NCBI GenBank assembly: GCA_025526915.1
Contig: JAHLKH010000339.1
Span: 1 to 19,084 of the forward strand
Source of the DNA: Entophlyctis helioformis
Lineage: Eukaryota > Chytridiomycota > Chytridiomycetes > Chytridiales > Chytriomycetaceae
Reading direction: 5' to 3'
Length of the DNA: 19,084 nt
The position numbers and the translations under genes are program-made. Under the pieces are notes generated by a model. The model saw nothing but the letters and a program-made list of their open reading frames with translations, was not told the DNA's origin and searched no databases. Of the stretch, positions 1 to 8,765 are shown piece by piece; positions within the stretch are counted from its first letter, which is position 1, and each line of letters begins with the position of its first letter.

Positions 1-1307
1 GGTATCGCAGGTGATGCCGGGCATGTTGTTGCAGCAGTCGGCCTTGACGGTCACGGCAGGGAACGCAGCGCTGAGGATGCCGCACTCGGACGGGCCTTGA
101 TGGCGGGCAGCCGTCGAATGCGGGGCACAGCAGGTGCATTGAATGGAGCCAGAGTGGTGCCAGAGTGGTGTCAGAGTGGTGCCAGAGAGCTGTCAGCAAA
201 CAAGCGCCATGGGCCGGATGCACAGCCAGCAGCAGGCGTCACTCACAGGCAGCGAGGCTGCAGGACACGCCAGAGTGGCTGGGGCCAAGACAGACATCCG
301 TGGTGGTGCCATTGCAGGAGGCGAGCGTTGCAGTGAAGCCGGTCGGGAACGGGCCTTCGAGGGCCGGGTTGTCGTCGAACCTGAACGAGCGGAGGGACTT
401 GAGGTCCTTGAGCTCCGACGGGATTGTGCCAGTCAGGAAGTTCGAGGCGACGGATCTGTGCGGCAAGAAGAGGAGGAAGAGGAGGAGGAGGAGGAGGAAA
501 AGCGGATGGTTCCCGGGGTCCCAGAGCACGTGGTCGATGGATGATGGATGACGATCAGCATGGCGCGGAGGTTGCCGCAGGTGTGGCAGGACATGGCAGG
601 ACATGGCAGGACATGGGCAGGATATGGCAGGACATGGGCAGGACAATGGCAGACGGCGTTGCTTACAGCGTCTTGAGCTTGGTCAGCTTGGCGAGCGACG
701 CCGGGATGGGGCCAGTGAACTGGTTGCGCGACAGAATGCTGCCAGTGGCAAGCGGTGGTGTGGATGGGAACAGACGGGTCAATGGATGCGCCGATTGAGC
801 CGGCAGACATGTTTCGCGATGTGGCCAGGCGAGGGGCCAGACAAAGGGGGCAGGACTGCCACACGGCGCATACTGGCGAGAACCTACAGAGTGTCCAGCT
901 GCGAGAACGTCGACAGCTGCTCGGGGATGGGGCCGACAATCTTCTGCTCGTCGAGGTTGCTGGTGGGCGGGAAAGACACGATGGAAGGGCGATGGTGCAC
1001 AGCAACGGCGGTCAGTCGGTGGCGGTGGGCACTCGGCTGTGTGTTGGATTGGCCTTTGATGGCTGACCATCACCAGCCGTTGGCTTGGCAATCGTTGGCA
1101 TGACGAGCAGAGGGCACGGAGGACACAGGGGACACAGATACGGGTGTATGGCATATGCACTTACAGCGTCGTCACAAAACCATTGTCGTCACACTTGACC
1201 TCTTCGGAGAACTTGCAGCAAGACTTGACCGGCGTGAACGTGCCAGGATACAGTGCACGCAGCACCGTGCACTCTGCCGAGACAGCCACTGCCTGCGTGG
1301 ACGACAT
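1..1307 (-). CDS. extracellular-type leucine-rich repeat protein, partial (3' end outside window)
   Basis: Exons on the minus strand are 1307-1165, 959-888, 738-667, 455-247 and 95-<1, all with GT-AG introns and matching phase. The first exon encodes a cysteine-rich LRR N-cap (AECTVL...KSCC...VKCDDNGFVTTL). Exons 2 and 3 are each 72 nt and encode exactly one 24-residue plant-type LRR (IVGPIPEQLSTFSQLDTL, then NQFTGPIPASLAKLTKLKTL). Exon 4 holds a third repeat (NFLTGTIPSELKDLKSL) and a Cys-containing spacer. Exon 5 starts a second N-cap-like block (PSECGIL...VKADCC...GITCD), so the protein seems to have at least two cap-plus-LRR modules. Such proteins are usually secreted or membrane receptors that bind protein or glycan ligands. 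No signal peptide follows the Met at 1307, so a further upstream exon is possible (acceptor-like AG sites lie at the start of this exon). Function beyond recognition is not known. Confidence 0.85.
148..188. repeat. short tandem repeat, 11-nt unit, in LRR intron
   Basis: About three to four copies of an 11-nt unit (CAGAGTGGTGC and close variants) lie in the intron between LRR exons 4 and 5. The unit does not contribute to coding. Confidence 0.8.
463..502. repeat. purine-rich tract (polypyrimidine tract of the minus-strand LRR intron)
   Basis: An almost pure (GGA)n/(GAA)n tract on the plus strand reads on the minus strand as a long CT tract. It ends just before the acceptor at 456, so it is an exaggerated polypyrimidine tract for LRR exon 4. 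Confidence 0.75.
584..650. repeat. tandem repeat, 10-11-nt unit, in LRR intron
   Basis: About six imperfect copies of (A)CATGGCAGG with G insertions lie near the 5' end of the intron between LRR exons 3 and 4. The neighbouring introns of this gene are repeat-rich too. Confidence 0.85.
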
Positions 1308-1758
1308 TGGCAAGGGGATGGTCTGCCTTCGTTTGGCAAAATGGTGCAAATTTATGGACCGCTGGTATCAACGCCTCTCGTTTGTGTTTTGCCGCGGCAC
1401 CGCGTGACTTGGACCAATGGCGTCATTTCTCAGTCATCACCAACGCCATCCCCATAGGCTGACTGCCAAGGAAGGCATCCGTCCTCGCCAGTATGATATC
1501 TCGCAGACCCAGATATCCTACCGTGGGCGATTGTCAACCTCGTCGGTCCAAGACACATCACTGCAACGCAGGCGAATGTCGGATACCCACTGGCGTAGAG
1601 GCAGGGAATCGGTGGGACATTAGGCAACGCAGATGCGGAAATGCAAGGCAGATGGGTCGCAGGAAGGATCCCGCACCTCATGGACGAGCCAATCAGGGCG
1701 TTGCCAATGTCTGTCGCGTAAAGACAAACACGACTTTGACAATCGAGGAGATCGAGCA
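1308..1758. promoter_or_regulatory. divergent intergenic region between LRR and RGS genes
   Basis: About 450 nt separate the first recognisable LRR exon (minus) and the RGS start codon (plus), so promoters and 5' UTRs of both genes must be here. I see no clear TATA box. An upstream signal-peptide exon of the LRR gene could also lie here, but I could not place one with a good donor and in-frame Met. Confidence 0.45.
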
Positions 1759-3269
1759 ATGTCGGTCGACTTGGCACTGACACGCACGCCTATCCGCGAG
1801 AATGATGCAGTCGACCTAGTGCCGGCGAGTGGGCCGTCGTTGTCGTCAACAAGCAGCCAGCCAAAAGCGTCCATTCGCCAGGTTATTGCAAACGAGCTTG
1901 CGCCTCCGCACTCGTTCCAAGGTATGTCAGGCTGTCGAAAACGGGCAACATGAGCATAGTGGTCGACATGGAACGCTTTGGATGTGGACTGATGCCCATT
2001 ATGGTCTTCCCTTGGCGACGTCTGGTGCCTGCATTTGTGCTCCGTTCGCTCGCTGGCACGGTGCTGGATGGGCCGGTGGTTTCTGACGTACGTTTCACGC
2101 TGCCTTGATGGCTGGACTAGAGTTTCTCGACTTCCTCAAGACCGAGGTGCGTGCCTGGTTTGTGCGAGCCATGCGACGCGTCATTCGCGACCAAGTCGCG
2201 ATGGTATCCGCCTGGGTGCCAGCATGGCTTTGTCTGTGCCAGTCTTGACAGTCGCTTTCGCACATTCGCAGTCGACTGACAGTGCATACATGGCAACTCA
2301 CGCCACACATTACAGCACTGCGAAGAAAACCTCGAGTTTGTACATGACGTGGAAGAGTACCGCAAACTGGCACTGCCGATCTTCCCCACGCAGTCGCCTT
2401 TGCTGTCATCAACACCTGGCACGCCGAACCCAACAACCAGACAACGCCGATCCTCGCTGAAGCAGCTGCAAGATCAGTCGCCCAGCGAGTTCACACTTGG
2501 CCGAGCACACACGCTGCCAGCCAGATACACAGCAACACCAAGTGCAGGACCGACATCTCTGAGCACATCCACGACGCAGGAATCTGGCAGCGTAGCAGAC
2601 AGTCTGCGGACCTCTATCGTCGAGGCACAACAAGCCAACTCAGCCGCTCGACAGCCTGAAGACTCGACGCCAACACCGGTGCGAAGATCCGTCACGTCCC
2701 GCCGTTCGTCTCGCTCCAACATTGTCCCGTTTGACCAGATCGAAGAGCAGCTAAAGAATAAGCTGTCAGTGTCCACAGCCAGCAATGGCGGCACCAGTTT
2801 GACCGTTCCATCGCCGGGCGGATCGGATGCAGTCTCGCCACAGAGTCCGGCGGCCGTCTACTCGCTGCCAGCTGACATGCCGCCAGAGGAGCTCGAAAGG
2901 AAGATTTCGGCGCTCAAGACAGACATTGCACGACTTGTGGAGACGTACATTGACACGAGTGCTCCCAAAGAAATCAACTTGCCAGAGCGCACGCGTAAAC
3001 GCATCCTCCTCGACTACCAGGCGAAGAACTACCATCCAGACGTGTTCAAGGCGGCTGTGGAGCACATCACCAATATGCTGCGTCAACAGCCGTTCCCCAA
3101 GTTTCTCGCCCATGTGGCCAAGATGAATGGCGGTGCTCCGTCTCCCGTGACGCCGAATCTGAGTGCACCTGGCGGCGCTGGACGGCCGTCCGATGTCATC
3201 AAAGAGGCGTCAAAACCGACCCAGTCTCCGCGCACCATCTCGCGTCTGTTCTCTAGGGGAGGCCTGTAG
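1759..3269 (+). CDS. regulator of G-protein signalling (RGS) domain protein, fungal type
   Basis: Exons are 1759-1921, 2121-2146 and 2316-3269, joined in phase to give 380 aa. RGS proteins speed GTP hydrolysis by G-alpha subunits at the inner plasma membrane. The N-terminal half of the RGS fold is at residues 38-84 (SIRQVIANELAPPHSFQ, EFLDFLKTEHCEENLEF, then VEEYRKLA). The C-terminal half is at about 265-331 (LVETYIDTSAPKEINLPE ... NYHPDVFKAAVEHI, then FPKFLAHV). Between them sits a Ser/Thr/Pro-rich insertion of about 170 residues. The second exon is only 26 nt. Intron 1 has GTATGT, a TCTGAC branch-like motif and ends in TAG; intron 2 runs from GTGCGT to TACAG. The start at 1759 is the ATG nearest the conserved block; the frame is open further upstream but looks non-coding. 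No DEP or GGL domain or transmembrane segment is seen. Its 3' end converges on MSH2. Confidence 0.9.
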
Positions 3270-3532
3270 TCCATCCGCCCGCCTATTCTTCTGTTCACTT
3301 TTTTTCTCGTTCTTGTTTTCCCCACTTCTTCTTTTGACGGCGGGGTTCACGTTGCAAGCCCAAGGCGTCCGCGCACTGGGACCGCTAAATCAGCCCAAGC
3401 CGCGTCAACCGTCAAGACAATGACACCAAGCCCCTTCCCTTCCCTTCTTTCCGTCAATAATGAATTGAATGGTCACGCTGCTTGAACATTCTCTTGAAAA
3501 CAACAGACACACTTGGCCATTGCTGGTCAGAC
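3270..3532. other. convergent 3' UTR region of RGS and MSH2
   Basis: This 263-nt gap lies between the two stop codons. It has pyrimidine-rich stretches (about 3288-3345) and an AATAAT at about 3456-3461 that could serve the plus-strand RGS transcript. No gene is seen. Confidence 0.5.
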
Positions 3533-6500
3533 TCAGAAGCCACCAATCACCTCTTGCACAAACGGATTGGCGGACAACTGCGGCTCGTACTTGGCAACCA
3601 GACTGCGCATCTCGTCCGCGAGACTGGCCTTGTCCAGCTCAGAGGCAGCGGCATGTTGGGCACCAGATGCCATTCGGCCGCGTGTGATGGACGCAGCTTC
3701 GCGCACAAAATTGTTGATGAGGGAGCTACCAGACTCAATGTCCGTGTTGGAGCTCTGCCAGACTCGTGGACGCTTGTTGGCGGCTGCATCATACCAACAT
3801 GCAGATTGTCAGCGGCGATCATGCGAGATGGGCGGGCACCAGACTCACGTCGATCTTCGAAATCCTCCAGCTCGGCAGCCTTTCGACGCGCCATCTGTGC
3901 AAAAGGACAGCAGTCAGTGGCTAGATCCAGCGATGGTGGCAACAACATGCCCGTACTTTGACAACACTCGCAGGAAACGACGCGAGCTCGGCGACGTGGA
4001 TACCAAAGCTCTGGTCGCAAATGCCCGGCGACACCTTGTACAGCAGCGTCAGGGACTTTTGCCCAGACGTCAGACTCGACAGTAACGCGGTCACGTGCAG
4101 GTTTGTGACCGTGGGGACTTGGTCAGAGAGCATGGTGAGCTCATGAAAGTGTGTGGCAAACAACGCAAAGCACGCGATATTCTTGGCAATATGTCTGTCA
4201 CAAGGCCGTGTTAGCCAGCAAGTCCATCACGCTGACGCCATTCCTGCGACCATGGAAGCTTACTCGGCAATTGCCCAAGCAAGACCGAATCCGTCGTAAG
4301 TGCTTGTACCACGGCCAAGCTCGTCGATGATGATGAGGGAGTTCTTGGTGGCTGAACGTAGGATCGAGGCAGTCTCGAGCATCTCGGCCATGAACGTCGA
4401 GATGCCCTTGAGCTGGCTGTCGCTCGCACCAACACGGGCAAGGATAGAGTCGACAACAGACACGTGTGCTTCATCGCAGGGCACAAACGATCCGATCTGC
4501 GCCATGAGGACAATAACTCCAATCTGGCGAATGTAAGTTGACTTGCCGCCCATGTTGGGGCCTGTGATGATCTGGAACAGGCTGCGATCTGGACAGATGG
4601 ATCGAGTGATGGAATGCATGCGTCAATGCGCGCACGTCCAATGTTGGCGATCATGACAAGACAATGGACACTCACCGCGCAGCAGATTGACGTCGTTTTC
4701 AATAAAGGATACATCGTCTTGTGTCTCGACACACGGATGGCGGGCCTTCTTGAGGACAATGTCGCCCTTACCCAGACCCGACATGGTCGGACGCGTGTAT
4801 TGGACAGGCGCATGCGTAGCGACATGCGCAAAGCTGTTGAACGGCACACATGGTCAGTAAAACGATCGACGCTTGAACGACAGACTGTTGCGCACACACA
4901 CCTAACGAGCACATCGAGATGGGCCACAAGCTGGTTGAGCAGCTCCATGACTGGGAAATAGGATCCAGTAATGGTGATGACTTCCTTGGCAAGGTTCTGC
5001 TGGAGCGCCTCGTATCCAGCCGTGAGCTCGTCAAACTCGCTGCTGAGCGTGCGCAGCTTTGGCGTGGTGAACAGGACACCGGCCTTTTGGGTTGACAGCT
5101 CAATGTACTCGCGGTTTCCACGGATCTTGCTTGCATCCTGTCCAACGCTGGATAAGCAGACCATCGCGGCATAGGCAGTGACAAACGTATGCGTACCGTG
5201 CGAGAGAGACGGAGATGATGACCGTACTGGCTGTTCTTTTCAAACTTTAGGCGCTTTTCAAACTCCACTCCGAGCGACACTGCGACACGCTCGGCTTCAG
5301 GCTGCAGCTGGCGATACACGCTGTCCATACTCGCGCGCGTCGCTTGCAGGTCTTGGTGGAAGTCGGCCTTGATGAGATACTCGTGGTTCTCAACGGCAGA
5401 CAGATCAATGGTTGTTTCCACAAGCTCCTGCAGCTTGCCCAGACTCTCGTAGTGCTCCTGTCAATGGCACGGTGTGAACATCGAGATGGACCAGACATGG
5501 CATGTGCTGGCAGCCAGCCATCCCATGTGCACTCACATTGAGCTTGTCAATGTATGCCTCTTGGATCAGGCCAGCGTGTGGACCGGAATACTCTGACAGA
5601 GTCTCAATGAGGCCAGGCATACCCAGCACAACCTGGTATGCACGGACAACGTCTTGGAGCGATGCATTGCCACGCTGGAACTTTTTGGCAAGTCGGTGCA
5701 GATCAGGGAACGAACGAAGACGCTCCTCCTGTTTCGTGCGATGAGTATGCGAGTTGACCACATCTGCGTCCTGTAACTCGGCCTCTCCATACCTGGATGG
5801 CTTGACGCAGCTGGGAATCGTCAAAGAATGCCTCGACGAGGTTGTGGCGGATCTCTGTCGATGGAGAACAGTCAGCGACTGGCCAGAACACGGATGGAAG
5901 GGGCAACCAATGGGCACACACCAATCTCCTTGACGCTCATGAGCGGCTGTTTGATCCACTGGCCAAGCAGACGCGATCCCTGCGACGTCTTGCACTTGTC
6001 GAGCAAGCCGAGCACGCTCATCGACTTTGGCCCAGACTGCCCAGTTGGAGTCAAGTTGAGAGCCTTGACGGCAGCGGCATCCAGCCGCATGTACTGCGAC
6101 AGATCGTGCAGCTCGAGCACATACTCGCCGTGGTTGGCGCTGTCCTCGAGCAGCTGCGACAGATTGGCCATGTCAGGTGTCTGTTGTTGACCCATCACCG
6201 TCCGACGACCGTCTGACTTACATCGAGGTACTTGATGAGACACGCCACACACTGCATGGCGAGCTTCATCTCAAACTCGGCTGCCACAATCCATCCACGC
6301 GCGCGTCAGTTGGGCCACCTCTACACAGAGGGCAGGCCACTTACGCAGCGACGCAATGGCAGTGTCTGCCACAAGCAAGCGGCCCAAGTCCTGCTCGAGA
6401 TCTTTGGCTGCAAATGCAGGCCGGCGACGCTCCGTGGCGACAATATCGCAGCGTGCGAGCATCGCCTTGATTTTCTTGATGTCGTAGCTCTGCGAGTCGT

Positions 6501-7536
6501 CTGGGATCACGCACTCTTTGACGCCGAGCTGGATGAGCACCGACTGCAAGCATGCTTGTCAGGCCCAGTCGCAGAGCAGGCGAGGCAACACAGTCGCAAA
6601 CCTCAAAGTTGGTGAATGTCTCATTGTCGACAAACTCGCACACGCCAAACTTGCGCATCGTTGTGGCATCCGTGTATGCAACGCCGACCACCTAGCAGCA
6701 CAAGCGACCGGCGCGTCAGCAGCCGCCATGGTGATTATCGGTCTGGCCAACGGAACAAGAGTACCTTTTCGGTCCCACGCATGCCGACGGTCATGGCCAA
6801 CACAACAGGCGACGATGCCACGTCGCCATTGACAAACAGCAACTCCTCGACGCTCTGCAGGTTGCCAGGCGATGCCTATGTACACATCCAGCTCAGCGAT
6901 CAGCCACCAGCCGTTGCCGTACAGGTTTGGCTGACCAAGCAGCAACGGACCCGCTTGGCAATACGCCATGAGCCGCCCTTGCGACTTTCGAGAGCCCAGA
7001 TCTCGACACGGTAGTGCTTGTTGACAAGCAGGTCCTTCAAGAAGGATGTGGCGTTGAGCTTGGACATGGTGCAGCTGGGCAGCGACGAGCCCAAGTACTT
7101 GATGACGGTGGACGTCTTGTAGACGGTGTCGGCAACGAACAGCGCATCGTCGCCGTGCACGCTGTAGTAGTCGCCGCCGTTGCGTTCAAAGACACGGATG
7201 GTTGCGTCGTCCTTCTGCTTGGCCAACAGTGTCAGCGTCTCTCGACGGTGCATTGTCTGGTAGCGCAGTTGTCCATCCAAGGCAGCGTAGTTGTCCATCC
7301 AAGGCAGAGCGAGGGCAGGGACTGGCTGGTGCTCGCTGCACTCACCGCTGGCAGTCCTGCAAAGAACTTGCAGAACCCGACTTCGGCCGTCTTGTCTGCA
7401 CGTCGTTCGGCACAAGGTGCGGCTGTTAGACCAACAGCCACTACAGCCGCCCTTTTACTCTGCGCATGGCCAGCCACCCACCGAGCGCAAGGTCCGGCTG
7501 GTCCTTGTTGGCGTCGTTGCTGCTGGCTGGCTCCAT
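3533..7536 (-). CDS. MSH2: DNA mismatch repair ATPase MSH2 (MutS homologue 2)
   Basis: MSH2 pairs with MSH6 or MSH3 to recognise mismatches and loops in nuclear DNA. I reconstruct 17 exons: 7536-7482, 7395-7346, 7214-6951, 6875-6765, 6691-6602, 6543-6345, 6280-6222, 6180-5922, 5854-5793, 5728-5537, 5457-5197, 5137-4902, 4833-4676, 4588-4264, 4194-3957, 3894-3849, 3783-3533. All junctions keep phase and give 951 aa (human 934, yeast 964). Visible landmarks: MutS domain I after [14 protein letters not shown]; connector [14 protein letters not shown]; core around [18 protein letters not shown] and [14 protein letters not shown]; clamp to lever at FIENDVNLL; Walker A GPNMGGKS at 675-682; STFMAEM at about 729-735; Walker [12 protein letters not shown] at about 751-761; ATHFHEL at 787-793. 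The C-terminal dimerisation/helix-turn-helix region follows ([13 protein letters not shown]) and the protein ends VIGGF. Nothing required for ATPase function is missing. Least certain are the first two introns and the acceptor at 7214. Confidence 0.96.
6181..6221 (-). other. very short intron (41 nt) in MSH2
   Basis: The donor is GTAAGT after CTCGAT and the acceptor is AACAG before ACACCTGACATG. Removing it joins LIKYLD to [11 protein letters not shown], matching the MSH2 family. At 41 nt it is the shortest intron seen in the window. Confidence 0.85.
7267..7307. repeat. 19-nt direct duplication within MSH2 intron
   Basis: AGTTGTCCATCCAAGGCAG occurs at 7267-7285 and again at 7289-7307, a period of 22 nt. 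It lies inside the 131-nt intron between MSH2 exons 2 and 3, the longest MSH2 intron, and may account for part of its extra length. Confidence 0.85.
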
Positions 7537-7608
7537 CTGTATCTGACGATTCGGACAAGAACCTGAAGGCGAAGTCGGACATTTCATTCTCATCTTGGGC
7601 CGCACAGT

Positions 7609-8697
7609 TCAAGCTTGCGCCAGGACGTGGTCGACGGCATCTGCAAACGTTGCGAACGTGTGCGACGGCACGACGCCCTTGGCCGTCTCGTCGCCGGGCG
7701 TGTACTTTCCCGTCCGGACCTGCCACACGACACGCCGTCAGCCTGGCGTGCACGCACCTACTCACGAATCCATCGATCCATCCATCCATCCATCCATCCA
7801 TCGATCACCCACCAGGAATCCCTGCAGGCCCATTGCCATGGCGCCGCCAACATCATCGCGAACATCGTCGCCGATCATGGCAGCATCGCAGGCGTTCACG
7901 CCAAGCGAGTCGAGTGCAAGCTGGAAGAACGACGGAGAGGGCTTGCCGACAATCTGGCTCTGGACATCTGCGCCGTACTCCAGCGCAGCAATAAACGGCC
8001 CTGGCCCGAGCACGATATCGCCGGGCGATCGTGCATAGTTTCGGCCCTTGTGGATCCCAATGAGCTGCCCGCCTTCCCTGAGCACCTTGAATGCCTCGTT
8101 CAGCTGTGCCGTCCACGCTTGGTATCAGCCACAGATCAAGCTATCAGCCATGCCCGCCGACGTCTCTGGACAACGGCCGCTCACCCTGTCGTAGTGGAAA
8201 TGCGACGGCGCCAAGCCGATGACCACCGCATTGTGCGGTGCAGCAGCGGGAATGCCATCAAAATCTGGCAGTGCATCTGGCTCGAGGAACAGCAGCGGAC
8301 GCAGGTTGTGGCGCTGGACAAGCGATCTGGCTGCACTCAGCGACGTAAAGACCTCGTCGCTGTGGATGGTGAAGCCAATGCGGGCCAGCCTGGCCATGAG
8401 CTTCGAGACAGACTCTTTGGTTGTGTTGGTCACAAAGCGGATCTGCAGTCGGCCTGTCTGTCAGCCTGTGTGCATGACTTGCAACGCCGGCCCTGCATAA
8501 CTACGCTTACGGGCACGTTGGCAGCACGCAGCCGAGCCAAGGCAGCAACAGCACCAGGCGTTGGCGTCTCGTCAATGTGCAGCGTGCTGGCCAAGGCTGT
8601 GCGTTAGTCTGGCTGCACCAGATGGCGCATGGCCTGCTCCTTTCGTCACACACCCAGACAGGTCGATCAGCAACGCTCGAACTCGTGAAGCGGACAT
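7609..8697 (-). CDS. HDHD2: HAD-superfamily phosphatase, HDHD2 type
   Basis: Exons 8697-8654, 8586-8511, 8442-8185, 8103-7813 and 7719-7609 join in phase to 259 aa, the same length as human HDHD2. This HAD subfamily (with LHPP and pyridoxal/4-nitrophenyl phosphatase relatives) hydrolyses phosphate esters by a phospho-Asp intermediate; the physiological substrate of HDHD2 is not settled. Motif I is LLIDLSGTLH (nucleophile Asp about 12, with Ser in place of the usual second Asp, as is normal for HDHD2). Motif II is FVTNTTKES, the cap runs through FTSLSAARSLV and AVVIGLAPSHFHYDR, the motif III Lys is in IVGKPSPSFF (about 180), and motif IV is MIGDDVRDDVGGA (about 202-214). The protein ends RTGKYTPGDE...AVDHVLAQA. 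It starts 68 nt after the stop of the PIN-domain gene and stops 72 nt before MSH2 starts. Short out-of-frame upstream ATGs lie just before the start. Confidence 0.93.
7776..7806. repeat. tetranucleotide microsatellite (ATCC)n in HDHD2 intron
   Basis: About six tandem ATCC units flanked by ATCGATC on both sides, just inside the 5' end of the last HDHD2 intron (7720-7812). Likely length-polymorphic. Confidence 0.9.
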
Positions 8698-8765
8698 GCA
8701 AGCGAAACATTCATTCGGTCACATAGATGCAATGTGGTCGGGATTGGCCGTGCACGGAGCAGGAA

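Noticed and set aside
1430..1783. Minus-strand frame of 117 codons as a first exon of the LRR gene
   Set aside because: It has no signal peptide, no clear donor in phase with the cap exon, and low-similarity composition.
7014..8607. Overlapping plus-strand frames of more than 300 codons
   Set aside because: They are antisense to MSH2 and HDHD2 exons, whose protein families and splice phases are unambiguous.
8587..8653. Apparent loss of the HAD motif I Gly at an exon junction in HDHD2
   Set aside because: On re-reading, the donor is preceded by TCTGG (GGG before TGTGTG), which completes GGC and restores DLSGTLH; the motif is intact.
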